This document shows, piece by piece, positions 1-7,551 of a DNA stretch of 38,023 nt. The notes under the pieces were generated by a model, which searched no databases, was not told where the DNA came from, and saw only the letters and a program-made list of their open reading frames with translations. The DNA comes from an uncultured Formosa sp. (GTDB lineage Bacteria; Bacteroidota; Bacteroidia; Flavobacteriales; Flavobacteriaceae): NCBI GenBank assembly GCA_913052445.1, contig CAJXDP010000013.1, positions 1 to 38,023 on the forward strand, read 5' to 3'. Made by a program: the position numbers and the translations under genes. How positions within the stretch are numbered: position 1 is the stretch's first letter; each line of letters starts with the position of its first letter.

Positions 1-3
1 TGT

Positions 4-11
4 TATTTTTG
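4..11 (+). promoter_or_regulatory. Candidate -7 promoter element for the M16 peptidase pair
   Basis: TATTTTTG matches the Bacteroidota -7 consensus TAnnTTTG. It lies 66 nt before the ATG at 78. The matching -33 element would fall outside the window, so only half of the promoter can be seen. Confidence 0.4.
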
Positions 12-77
12 GAGAAAATCTGTAACAAATTCTCAGGTTATACGTCTCATAAATATACATAATTAAAAAATTAACTC

Positions 78-1424
78 ATGAAAAAATGCTTATGTTTATT
101 AGCTACTTTGCTTGGATTAACCTCAACAATCTCCGCACAAGAAGTTAAATTTGAAGAATACGATTTAAGTAATGATCTACACGTTATCTTACACAAGGAA
201 GATGCAGCACCTGTTGTTACAGTTGGTGTTATGTACCAAATTGGTGCCAAAGACGAGATAGAAGGAAGAACAGGATTTGCCCACTTTTTTGAGCACCTTC
301 TTTTTGAAGGTACTGAAAATATAGAAAGAGGAAAATGGTTTGATATTGTTTCCGCCAATGGTGGAAGCAACAATGCCAATACTACACAAGACCGTACTTA
401 CTATTACGAAACTTTTCCATCCAATAAATTAGAAATAGGACTATGGATGGAAAGCGAACGAATGCTTCACCCTAAAATTGAAAAAATAGGTGTTGACACA
501 CAAAATGAAGTCGTTAAAGAAGAAAAGCGTCAACGTATTGACAATGCTCCGTATGGTAAAATAATATACAGAACAGGGATAGATAATCATCTCTTTAAAG
601 TTCATCCATATGGTCGATCGGTGATTGGGTCTATGGATGATTTAGATGCTGCAGAACTAGACGAGTTTATTGGTTTTAATGAAAAATATTACAACCCCAA
701 TAACGCAGTGCTTGTGGTGACGGGTGATATTGACATTGCAGAAACTAAAGCATTAATAATGGATTATTTTGGCACGATAGAGAATAATGCAGAATCAAAT
801 GTGAAATTAGAAATCACAGAACCCGCAATTGAAGAAACTAGATATGCTACGGAATATGACACTAACATTCAAATACCAGCTTATATTTTCTCATATATAA
901 CTCCAAAGTCTGTTGAAAAAGACGCCTACACCCTAGATTATATTTCATCTATTTTAACAGGGGGTAATAGTTCAAGAATGTACAAACGCATGGTAGATAA
1001 AGATAAAGTCGCATTACAAGTACTTGCTTTTAACCAGGCAAATCAAGATTACGGCACATATACTATGGGAGCAATTATAAAAGGTGAACCGGACTGGGAT
1101 ATATTAAAGTCTACAATGGATCAAGAAATTAAAAAACTACAAACAGTGTTAATTTCTGACAAAGAGTATCAAAAACTTCAAAACCAATTTGAGACCAATT
1201 ACGTACAGGCAAACTCAAGTGTTGAAGGAATTGCTGCATCATTAGCGACATACTATATGTTACAAGGCGATGCAAACAGAATCAATAAACAATTAGATAT
1301 TTACAGGACAATCACTAAAGAAGATATTAAGCGTGTGGCAAGTACCTACCTAAATCCTAATCAACGCGTTGAGATTAAATATTTATCAGGCACCGACCCT
1401 GCAACAGATGCTACAAAACAATAA
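78..1424 (+). CDS. M16 family zinc metallopeptidase (catalytic subunit type), secreted
   Basis: This is a periplasmic insulinase/pitrilysin-family peptidase of 448 aa. A signal peptide covers about residues 1-20, ending in ISAQ. The inverted zinc site HFFEH is at residues 69-73, and the distal acidic cluster NEVVKEEK at 143-150 supplies the third zinc ligand at the expected spacing of about 75 residues. The later parts (about 190-440) are the usual second M16 half, with NNAVLVVTGDID near residue 210. The family cleaves peptides inside a clamshell of active and inactive halves. The next gene encodes an M16 protein without the zinc site, so the two probably form an active/inactive heterodimer; this is inferred from M16B pairs elsewhere. 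The gap to that gene is 13 nt, so they are probably one operon. The substrate is unknown. Confidence 0.9.
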   Translation: MKKCLCLLATLLGLTSTISAQEVKFEEYDLSNDLHVILHKEDAAPVVTVGVMYQIGAKDEIEGRTGFAHFFEHLLFEGTENIERGKWFDIVSANGGSNNANTTQDRTYYYETFPSNKLEIGLWMESERMLHPKIEKIGVDTQNEVVKEEKRQRIDNAPYGKIIYRTGIDNHLFKVHPYGRSVIGSMDDLDAAELDEFIGFNEKYYNPNNAVLVVTGDIDIAETKALIMDYFGTIENNAESNVKLEITEPAIEETRYATEYDTNIQIPAYIFSYITPKSVEKDAYTLDYISSILTGGNSSRMYKRMVDKDKVALQVLAFNQANQDYGTYTMGAIIKGEPDWDILKSTMDQEIKKLQTVLISDKEYQKLQNQFETNYVQANSSVEGIAASLATYYMLQGDANRINKQLDIYRTITKEDIKRVASTYLNPNQRVEIKYLSGTDPATDATKQ

Positions 1425-1437
1425 ACATACCACAGTT

Positions 1438-3519
1438 ATGAAAAAATATATTATACACACATTGGTTGCAGTCTTAATTGGATTCTCTGCAACAGCTCAA
1501 ATAGATCGATCACAAATTCCATCTTCGGGTCCTACTCCAGAAGTTAACTTGAGAGATGCCAAGGAATTTAAATTAAAAAATGGGCTTACCGTTCTGGTAG
1601 CTACAGACACAAAATTCCCAGTTGTTAGCTGGAGTCTTAATCTTAACAACCCTCCAGTATTTGAAGGGGATAAGGCGGGTGTACAATCATTAACTGGTGC
1701 TTTATTAGGAAAAGAAACGCAAAAAAGCACAAAAGATGAGTTTGCTGAAAAAGTCGATTTTCTAGGAGCATCCGTAAGTGTTACTCCAAATGGAGGCTTT
1801 GGCTATTGCTTGACAAAATACCAAGAAGATGTGTTTTCACTGTTTGCTGAAGCGGCATTTGAAACTAAGTTTACACAAGAAGAATTAGATTTTGAAAAAG
1901 AACAGCTAATTGAAGGCATAAAGTCTGGTGAAAACAGTGCTGCAGCTATTGCTGGTAATGTGAGAGGCGCTGTTTTTTACGGAAAAAATCATGCCGCTGG
2001 AGAAATTGTAACTGAAGAAACAGTTAATAATGTCTCTCTTGAAGATGTAAAACAATTTTATATTGAACGATTTAAACCATCTAACGGATATATGCTATTT
2101 ACTGGAGACATTACAGTAAAAGAAGTAAAGAAGTTGTTAAAAAAATATATGAAAGGCTGGAAGTCAGGCTCTGTTACTATTCCTGAATATCCTTCATTTG
2201 AAGACGTTTCTACAACAGAAATTAACTTCGTTGATGTTCCAAATGCAGTTCAAACAGAACTCGCGGTTATGAGTGTTTCTGATTTAAAAATGACAGATAT
2301 TGATTACCATGCTTGCTTAGTTGCAAACTATATTCTAGGGGGTGCATTTGGATCTTACTTAAACATGAACTTAAGAGAAAAGAATGGCTATACATATGGA
2401 GTTAGATCTAGTTTAGGAACTGCTCGTTGGTATAATTCATCATTTAGAGTAACCACTAAAATTCGTAACACAGTGACAGACAGCGCTGTTGTAGAGGTGC
2501 TAAAAGAAATAAAACGTATAAAGGCAGAACCTGTTGATAATGAATTATTAGTAAATGCTAAGGCTAAATTTTTAGGAAATTTTATTCTGCAATCTGAAGA
2601 CAAAACAGTGGCTGCAAGGCGCGCTTTATCCATCAAAACTAATAAACTTCCTGAAGATTTTTACAAAAACTATATTGCTAACATAGATGCTGTAACGATA
2701 GAAGACGTACAGCGAGTTTCTAAAAAATATTTTAGCGACGAGAACGTACGTATCGTTCTTGTTGGTAAAGGATCAGATATTGTCGAAAATTTAGAAAAAA
2801 TTGAATGGAACGGTAAGACATTGCCAATAAAATTTTTCGATAAAGATGCTAATAGTATTAAAAAACCTGTCTTTTCAAAACCTATCCCTGATGGTGTCAC
2901 GGCAGCAACAGTTATTCAAAGCTATATCACAGCAATAGGTGGGTTAGAGGCTGTAAATGCAGTAACCTCTGTAATGATAGCAGCTAACGTTACTATTGAG
3001 GGGATGCCATTTAAACCAACAGCGATGATGAAAACGATGTCACCAAACATGTCCTCAATGGAAATGTCTATTGAAGGAATGGGAACAGTCATGAAACAAA
3101 AGTATAACGGAAGCGAAGGATATGCCGAACAGCAAGGCATGAAAATGCCAATGTCAGAAACTGAGCTAGCTGAAAAAGCAGAAGAAAAAGGCTTATTTCC
3201 AGAAACTTACCTGGATATTAGTACAATTACCTTGGTTGGTTTAATAGCAATTGAAGGAGTAGATGTTTATAAAGTTAAGTTGAAAGAGGATTCTTTCCGG
3301 TACTATAATTCAACTACTGGGCTTTTGGTAAGAACCGAAAAAACAGAAGAAGCACAAGGCCAAAAGGTAACCTCTGTTCAGGATCTATCCGACTATAGAG
3401 AGGTCGACGGAGTGCTATTTCCATATGAACAGAAAATCACAGCAGGTCCCCAAGTAATTGGCTTGACTGCAAGTGATATTACTATTAATGAAGGAGTTTC
3501 TGCGGAAGATTTCAATTAA
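1438..3519 (+). CDS. M16 family peptidase-like protein lacking the zinc motif, with extra C-terminal domain
   Basis: Translation most likely starts at 1438, where a signal peptide begins (MKKYIIHTLVAVLIG, cleavage after ATAQ). An in-frame start at 1369 would lie inside the preceding gene and hide the signal peptide. The protein is 693 aa. Residues about 40-480 are M16-like, including NGLTVLVATDTKFPVVSW and the later NLREKNGYTYGVRSS, the R/Y-containing substrate-binding signature of M16 partner subunits. At the place of HxxEH it reads LTGALLGKET, so it should not be catalytic. From about residue 490 to the end there is an added domain (YITAIGGLEAVNAV onward) resembling LolA-like outer-membrane lipoprotein carrier folds; that fold is inferred from pattern only. 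It is probably the partner of the upstream active peptidase. Confidence 0.85.
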   Translation: MKKYIIHTLVAVLIGFSATAQIDRSQIPSSGPTPEVNLRDAKEFKLKNGLTVLVATDTKFPVVSWSLNLNNPPVFEGDKAGVQSLTGALLGKETQKSTKDEFAEKVDFLGASVSVTPNGGFGYCLTKYQEDVFSLFAEAAFETKFTQEELDFEKEQLIEGIKSGENSAAAIAGNVRGAVFYGKNHAAGEIVTEETVNNVSLEDVKQFYIERFKPSNGYMLFTGDITVKEVKKLLKKYMKGWKSGSVTIPEYPSFEDVSTTEINFVDVPNAVQTELAVMSVSDLKMTDIDYHACLVANYILGGAFGSYLNMNLREKNGYTYGVRSSLGTARWYNSSFRVTTKIRNTVTDSAVVEVLKEIKRIKAEPVDNELLVNAKAKFLGNFILQSEDKTVAARRALSIKTNKLPEDFYKNYIANIDAVTIEDVQRVSKKYFSDENVRIVLVGKGSDIVENLEKIEWNGKTLPIKFFDKDANSIKKPVFSKPIPDGVTAATVIQSYITAIGGLEAVNAVTSVMIAANVTIEGMPFKPTAMMKTMSPNMSSMEMSIEGMGTVMKQKYNGSEGYAEQQGMKMPMSETELAEKAEEKGLFPETYLDISTITLVGLIAIEGVDVYKVKLKEDSFRYYNSTTGLLVRTEKTEEAQGQKVTSVQDLSDYREVDGVLFPYEQKITAGPQVIGLTASDITINEGVSAEDFN

Positions 3520-3540
3520 GTAAATATTCTGTAATAAAAA

Positions 3541-3570
3541 AGGCCGAAGTATTGCTTCGGCCTTTTTTTT
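3541..3570 (+). terminator. Bidirectional intrinsic terminator between convergent genes
   Basis: A perfect 9-bp stem AGGCCGAAG/CTTCGGCCT with a 5-nt loop is followed by seven more T. It is preceded by a run of A, so it can also work on the minus strand. It separates the plus-strand M16 operon from the minus-strand EamA transporter, whose stop codon overlaps its T-tract. Confidence 0.92.
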
Positions 3571-4444
3571 ATGCTTTTTTATTTACTAAATAAACTCCTA
3601 ATAAAATAAGTAATGACGCAAGCCCTTGGTTTATACCAAAAATCTCTCCATCTATCAGCCCCCACAGCAGTGCCACAAGTGGCATTAGGTATGCAACTGA
3701 AGACGCAAATACTGGGCTAGAGATTTGTATCAACGAATTAAATATAATTTTAGCCATCACTGTTCCAAATAAAGAAAGAATTGCGACACAGCCAATTGAC
3801 TTGTATATAGCTTCATTCTCAAAAGTTTCAATTGTAAAAAAGTTAGAGTAACTTAAAACTAAAATAGCTGGTATCACAATCGCTACAAAGTTACCTGTTG
3901 CTATTGCAATCGGCTTAACATCCTGAAGATAATGCTTGATTATATTAACACTACTGGCATACATGACCGTTGCTAAAACCACAAATCCTGCATATAAATA
4001 ATTTTGATCAGGATGAAGCTCCATGCTATTAAAAATAAGCATTGAAGCTCCTATAAACCCGAGTATCACTCCAATGACTTGAGTTTTAGTTGAAGTAATC
4101 TTAAATATTGCCAGCCCTATTAGAACTGTATTTAAAGGTACCAAAGAATTTAAAATAGAAACGATTCCACTGTCGACTTCCGTTTCTGCAAATGCAAATA
4201 GAAAAGACGGAAAAAATGTACCTAAAAATCCAGTAACAATTATCCACTTCCATTGATGGTTAAGTATAGTTTTAAGAGATCTAAATCCTATTATAAAAAT
4301 AAATAGTGCTGATATAACTGTCCTCAAACTACCTAACTGTAAAGGGGAAAGGCCTAGGAGCCCTTTTTTAATTAAAATAAAAGAACTTCCCCATGTTATA
4401 GCTAATAGTAAAAGGAAAAACCACTTTTTTTGTTCTGTATTCAT
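3569..4444 (-). CDS. EamA/DMT-family transporter, about ten membrane segments
   Basis: A drug/metabolite-transporter superfamily inner-membrane protein of about 291 aa. The start is placed at MNTEQKKW (4444). An upstream in-frame ATG at 4477 would add eleven residues that do not look like part of the family. The protein is made of two EamA repeats. The first opens with AITWGSSFILIKKGL, the typical WG-S-F signature, and the second ends with ALLWGLIDGEIFGINQG and a last helix. Hydrophobic segments follow one another throughout. Members export metabolites or amino acids; the substrate cannot be told from sequence. The gene stands alone between a terminator and a divergent lipoprotein gene. Confidence 0.85.
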   Translation of the reverse strand: MNTEQKKWFFLLLLAITWGSSFILIKKGLLGLSPLQLGSLRTVISALFIFIIGFRSLKTILNHQWKWIIVTGFLGTFFPSFLFAFAETEVDSGIVSILNSLVPLNTVLIGLAIFKITSTKTQVIGVILGFIGASMLIFNSMELHPDQNYLYAGFVVLATVMYASSVNIIKHYLQDVKPIAIATGNFVAIVIPAILVLSYSNFFTIETFENEAIYKSIGCVAILSLFGTVMAKIIFNSLIQISSPVFASSVAYLMPLVALLWGLIDGEIFGINQGLASLLILLGVYLVNKKA

Positions 4445-4505
4445 TAGGAGTAATTTATAGATTGCAAAATTGAACAATAAACTTAGAAAAACAATGAAAT
4501 ATCTT

Positions 4506-4513
4506 TACATTTG
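4506..4513 (+). promoter_or_regulatory. Candidate -7 promoter element for the HMA lipoprotein
   Basis: TACATTTG fits TAnnTTTG exactly and lies 21 nt before the ATG at 4535. No clear TTTG was found at the expected -33 distance, so the assignment is moderate. Confidence 0.4.
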
Positions 4514-4534
4514 TTTGTACAAAAAAATGGCACT

Positions 4535-4927
4535 ATGAATTATATAAATAAAATTATAAGCGTAACACTTATTTTAATCACACTGTGTGCTTGTAAGACA
4601 GATGAAAAGGCAGAAATCAAAACTATTAATATTTCCTCAGAAAAAAACAGCCAAAAGCTAAACCCCAATGCCGTTTACTCAAAAGCTGAGTTTATTATCA
4701 AGGGGATGACTTGTGAAATGGGTTGTGCCAAAACTATTGAGAAAAAACTAGCAAAATTGGATGGTATGAAGTCAGCTACTGTAGATTTCAAAAATGAACT
4801 CGCTTCAGTCGAATTCGACATATCTAAACTAAATCCTTTAACTATTACTAAAATAGTAAGTGACGTCAGCAATATTTATTCTGTTGAAAATATGCAAATT
4901 ATTAAGGCTGCCTACGACGCTAACTAA
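4535..4927 (+). CDS. Lipoprotein with heavy-metal-associated (HMA) domain
   Basis: A 130-aa protein starting at the ATG at 4535; a TTG eight codons upstream is in frame but lies inside the promoter-like element. Residues 1-19 form a lipoprotein signal with lipobox L-C-A-C and lipidated Cys20. A single HMA-type ferredoxin-like fold spans about 50-125, with the metal-binding loop MTCEMGC at 58-64 (Cys60 and Cys64). The loop has one residue more than the classic CxxC, as in several Bacteroidota mercury/copper-type HMA proteins. It probably binds copper or another soft metal at the cell envelope. No metal transporter gene is adjacent, so its partner is unknown. Confidence 0.8.
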   Translation: MNYINKIISVTLILITLCACKTDEKAEIKTINISSEKNSQKLNPNAVYSKAEFIIKGMTCEMGCAKTIEKKLAKLDGMKSATVDFKNELASVEFDISKLNPLTITKIVSDVSNIYSVENMQIIKAAYDAN

Positions 4928-4942
4928 GATTTAGAAAGCCAA

Positions 4943-6238
4943 TTAATTAGAGTTCATTAATGCTTCAATCTCATCAATTTCAATAGGAATATTCTGCATT
5001 AAATTTACAGGGCATCCTTTGGCTTGAATCACTACATCGTCCTCAAGTCTAATTCCCATATTTTCTTCAGGAATATAAATTCCTGGTTCAACGGTAAAAA
5101 CCATATTGGCTTGCATAGGCGATTTTAAAGAGCCAAAATCATGAGTATCTAAACCCATGTGGTGAGAGGTCCCATGCATAAAATACTTTTTATAAGCAGG
5201 CCACTCTGGATCTTCGTTCTGTACATCTGATTTATCAATTAGTCCTAAACCTAAAAGTTCAGATGTCATTAGTTTCCCAACCTCTACGTGATAGGCATCC
5301 CACATGGTTCCAGGAACAAGTAATTTAGTTGCTATATTTTTAACATTTAAAACTGCTTGGTACACCGCTTTTTGGCGCGCCGTAAATCTTCCATTAACTG
5401 GAATAGTTCGCGTCATATCACTCGAGTAATTAGCATATTCAGCCGCTACATCCATAAGCAAAAGTTCTCCATCATTACACTTTTGATTATTCTCTGTATA
5501 ATGCAAAACACAAGCATTATACCCAGAACCTATAATAGGCGTGTAAGCAAATCCTTTTGAACGATTTCTTATAAACTCATGAATGTATTCTGCTTCAATT
5601 TCGTATTCCATAACTCCAGGTTTGACAAATCCCAAAACTCTCCTAAATCCTTTTTCGGTGATATTACAAGCAGTTTTGATGAGTGTAAGTTCTTCGGGTT
5701 CTTTGACTCCTCTAAGAGATTCCATAATAGGAAAAATCGGAAGCAATTCATGAGATGGATAAGTCGATTTAACCATTTTGAGAAAACGGTCTTCACGTGT
5801 TTCCATCTCAACTGCTTGACGGTAATGTTCGTTGTTGTTGTAATAAAAATGAGTTGATTCTTCCATTAATTGTGAGAAAATAGACTCAAATTCGTTTAAC
5901 CAATATACAGTCTTAATTCCGGAGCAGACTGTAGCCTGTGATTTATTGAGCTTAGCACCTTCCCATATAGCAATATGCTTATTGGTCTCTTTTAAAAATA
6001 GTATTTCACGGTGTGCTTTAAGCTTAGCATTTGGAAATAAAAGTAAGATACTCTCTTCTTGATCTACTCCGCTTAAGTAAAAAATATTTCTATGTTGATC
6101 AAATGGAAGTGTACTGTCAGCTCCAGTGGAAAACACATCATTTGAGTTAAATATAGCTAAAGAATTTGATGTCATTCGTTGAGACAACTTAAGTCTATTT
6201 TTTTTAAATAATTCAGCACTGATCGGAAGGTATTTCAT
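4943..6238 (-). CDS. pepP: Xaa-Pro aminopeptidase (M24B, aminopeptidase P)
   Basis: A cytosolic dimetal peptidase that removes N-terminal residues preceding proline; 431 aa, normal for the family. Residues about 5-150 are the AMP_N domain (RNIFYLSGVDQEES). About 185-415 are the pita-bread catalytic fold. The five metal ligands can be placed: Asp263 (LLMDVAAEY), Asp274 (SSDMTRT), His359 (HGTSHHMGLDTHD), Glu384 (VEPGIYIP) and Glu399 (GIRLEDD). All are present, so the enzyme should be active. It has its own promoter-like element upstream and is divergent from sdhC. Confidence 0.93.
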   Translation of the reverse strand: MKYLPISAELFKKNRLKLSQRMTSNSLAIFNSNDVFSTGADSTLPFDQHRNIFYLSGVDQEESILLLFPNAKLKAHREILFLKETNKHIAIWEGAKLNKSQATVCSGIKTVYWLNEFESIFSQLMEESTHFYYNNNEHYRQAVEMETREDRFLKMVKSTYPSHELLPIFPIMESLRGVKEPEELTLIKTACNITEKGFRRVLGFVKPGVMEYEIEAEYIHEFIRNRSKGFAYTPIIGSGYNACVLHYTENNQKCNDGELLLMDVAAEYANYSSDMTRTIPVNGRFTARQKAVYQAVLNVKNIATKLLVPGTMWDAYHVEVGKLMTSELLGLGLIDKSDVQNEDPEWPAYKKYFMHGTSHHMGLDTHDFGSLKSPMQANMVFTVEPGIYIPEENMGIRLEDDVVIQAKGCPVNLMQNIPIEIDEIEALMNSN

Positions 6239-6256
6239 TGAGAAGTTTATTTAAAT

Positions 6257-6264
6257 CAAATTTA
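6257..6264 (-). promoter_or_regulatory. Candidate -7 promoter element for pepP
   Basis: On the minus strand the sequence reads TAAATTTG, an exact TAnnTTTG match, 18 nt upstream of the pepP ATG. No convincing -33 TTTG partner at the right distance. Confidence 0.35.
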
Positions 6265-6364
6265 TAAATTTTATAACACAATAAAAGTTAATTACAATTA
6301 AATTACATAATAGTGTTGTAGTTATTTATAACTATTCTAAATAACAAAATTATCTTCAGAGTTA

Positions 6365-6395
6365 TTGTCTAAAACGATATCGTGAAGTACCTTTG
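6365..6395 (+). promoter_or_regulatory. Promoter of the sdhC gene / sdh locus
   Basis: TTG at 6365-6367, a 20-nt spacer and TACCTTTG at 6388-6395 fit the Bacteroidota primary-sigma promoter. The element ends 25 nt before the sdhC ATG. The intergenic region also contains a perfect short palindrome at 6319-6334 (TAGTTAT/ATAACTA) that could be an operator. Confidence 0.65.
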
Positions 6396-6420
6396 TCCCG
6401 TTATATAAAAACAAATAGTA

Positions 6421-7098
6421 ATGAGTGATATTTTAAAGTCATCAATAGGAAGAAAGATAGCAATGGCTATCTCAGCTTTTTTCCTAATGTTTTTTATTCT
6501 ACAACACTTTGCCATCAATATTCTATCAGTACTAGACCCAAACTTGTTCAACGAAGTTTCACACTTCATGGGCACTAATCCTTTAGTTCAATTTGTACTA
6601 CAGCCAATTCTAATTTTTGGGGTTATTTTTCACTTTGCAATGGGATTCATTTTAGAGTTTAAAAATAAATCTTCAAGGTCCGTTAGCTATGCTAAAAATA
6701 ACGGAAACGCTAACTCTTCTTGGATGAGCAGAAACATGATTTACAGCGGGGGATTTATTCTAGTGTTTCTAGTGATTCATTTTATTGATTTCTGGATTCC
6801 TGAATTAAATATAAAATATGTGGTTGGGGATTCTTCAGGGCTTTTAGAGGATGGTTCTGGCTACCGTTATTTTGAAGAACTCCAACATAAATTTGTGCCG
6901 CTTTGGCGCGTGGCTTTATATTGCATTGGTTTTGTTTTTCTCTCCCTGCACTTACTGCACGGATTCAATTCAGCATTCCAATCAATTGGAGCGAACAACA
7001 AATACACTAATTCATTAAAAGGATTTGGCAAAGCTTACTCTATATTAATCCCGTTAGGGTTTATCATAATTGCATTATTTCATCATTTAAATCATTAA
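6421..7098 (+). CDS. sdhC: Succinate dehydrogenase/fumarate reductase cytochrome b subunit
   Basis: The single membrane-anchor subunit of the B-type (diheme) succinate:quinone oxidoreductase; 225 aa. Five hydrophobic segments are visible, at about 14-34, 57-79, 106-124, 163-182 and 206-222. Histidines suitable as heme ligands lie in the membrane spans (His29, His71, His120, His177/180). It takes electrons from SdhB and passes them to menaquinone in the inner membrane. In related flavobacteria sdhC, sdhA and sdhB are closely packed. Here the 129-nt gap to sdhA is unusual and contains repeated sites and a second promoter. Confidence 0.93.
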   Translation: MSDILKSSIGRKIAMAISAFFLMFFILQHFAINILSVLDPNLFNEVSHFMGTNPLVQFVLQPILIFGVIFHFAMGFILEFKNKSSRSVSYAKNNGNANSSWMSRNMIYSGGFILVFLVIHFIDFWIPELNIKYVVGDSSGLLEDGSGYRYFEELQHKFVPLWRVALYCIGFVFLSLHLLHGFNSAFQSIGANNKYTNSLKGFGKAYSILIPLGFIIIALFHHLNH

Positions 7099-7120
7099 AT
7101 ATTGATTCGTATTCAGTTTT

Positions 7121-7181
7121 GTGTTACATAGAAGCAACTTGTGTTACACTTAAAAAATAAACGTGTTACAAATGTGTTACA
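7121..7181 (+). repeat. Four direct GTGTTACA repeats, candidate recombinase arm-type sites / operator
   Basis: Exact GTGTTACA copies begin at 7121, 7141, 7163 and 7174. Three of the four are preceded by T. Start-to-start distances are 20, 22 and 11 bp, close to two, two and one turns of B-DNA, so all copies lie on about the same face of the helix. The last copy ends 4 nt before the -33 element of the sdhA promoter. Regularly phased short direct repeats next to an integrase gene are typical arm-type sites. The neighbouring ORF begins with an arm-binding-like domain. Confidence 0.7.
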
Positions 7182-7185
7182 TTTC

Positions 7186-7216
7186 TTTGTAGCTAGATAA
7201 ATTTTTAATACTTTTG
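7186..7216 (+). promoter_or_regulatory. Promoter directly upstream of the extended sdhA
   Basis: TTTG at 7186-7189, a 19-nt spacer and TACTTTTG at 7209-7216 are a close match to the Bacteroidota consensus. The -7 element ends only 11 nt before the ATG at 7228, giving a very short 5' leader. It lets sdhAB be transcribed separately from sdhC and may have come in with an integrase gene. Confidence 0.65.
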
Positions 7217-7227
7217 AAAAAGATAAA

Positions 7228-7551
7228 ATGAAAGACAAAAAAATAACATATTCACTCAATTATCGAAAACCAAAATCAGAATATAAGCTTTCTGATGAAT
7301 TGACTATATGTTTAAGATACTACCACAAGTGCGATAAGACTAATAAAACCAAAATAATAAAAAAAAGCACGGGCATTAAGTGCAAATTGCAAGATTGGGA
7401 TACAGACTGGCATAAGTCCAGTAGCAGAAACCCAATTAAAGATTCCGACTCAAACTATAAAAAAAAGAATAGGCTTATACTTAATAAAATTAAAGAATTT
7501 GACTTTAAAGATCTTGCTAAAAAAAGTTCAACAAATAAATCAAAAAAGAAG
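7228..7551 (+). other. Fused N-terminal domain of SdhA resembling an integrase Arm DNA-binding domain
   Basis: Codons 1-108 of the sdhA ORF. The pattern is: strand ([11 protein letters not shown]), strand ([12 protein letters not shown]), strand ([13 protein letters not shown]), QDWD, then a Lys-rich helix ([13 protein letters not shown], 81-93). The STGI...DW hallmark followed by N..L..I matches the N-terminal arm-type domain of Bacteroidota tyrosine recombinases (Arm-DNA-bind family). The core-binding and catalytic domains of a recombinase are absent. The homology call is made from pattern recognition, without an alignment. The stretch is open over 108 codons in AT-rich DNA, which is unlikely by chance. 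Confidence 0.65.

Noticed and set aside
71-379. Antisense open frame over the first M16 peptidase gene
   Set aside because: It is opposite a gene with a clear zinc motif and signal peptide, and its product has no domain pattern. Similar antisense frames elsewhere (for example 5579-5857, 36537-36830) were rejected for the same reason.
1369-1437. Upstream start for the second M16 gene
   Set aside because: It would overlap the end of the first gene and bury the signal peptide that begins at 1438.
7121-7181. GTGTTACA repeats as a CRISPR array
   Set aside because: The units are only 8 bp, the spacings (20, 22, 11 bp) are helical rather than spacer-like, and no cas gene is near.
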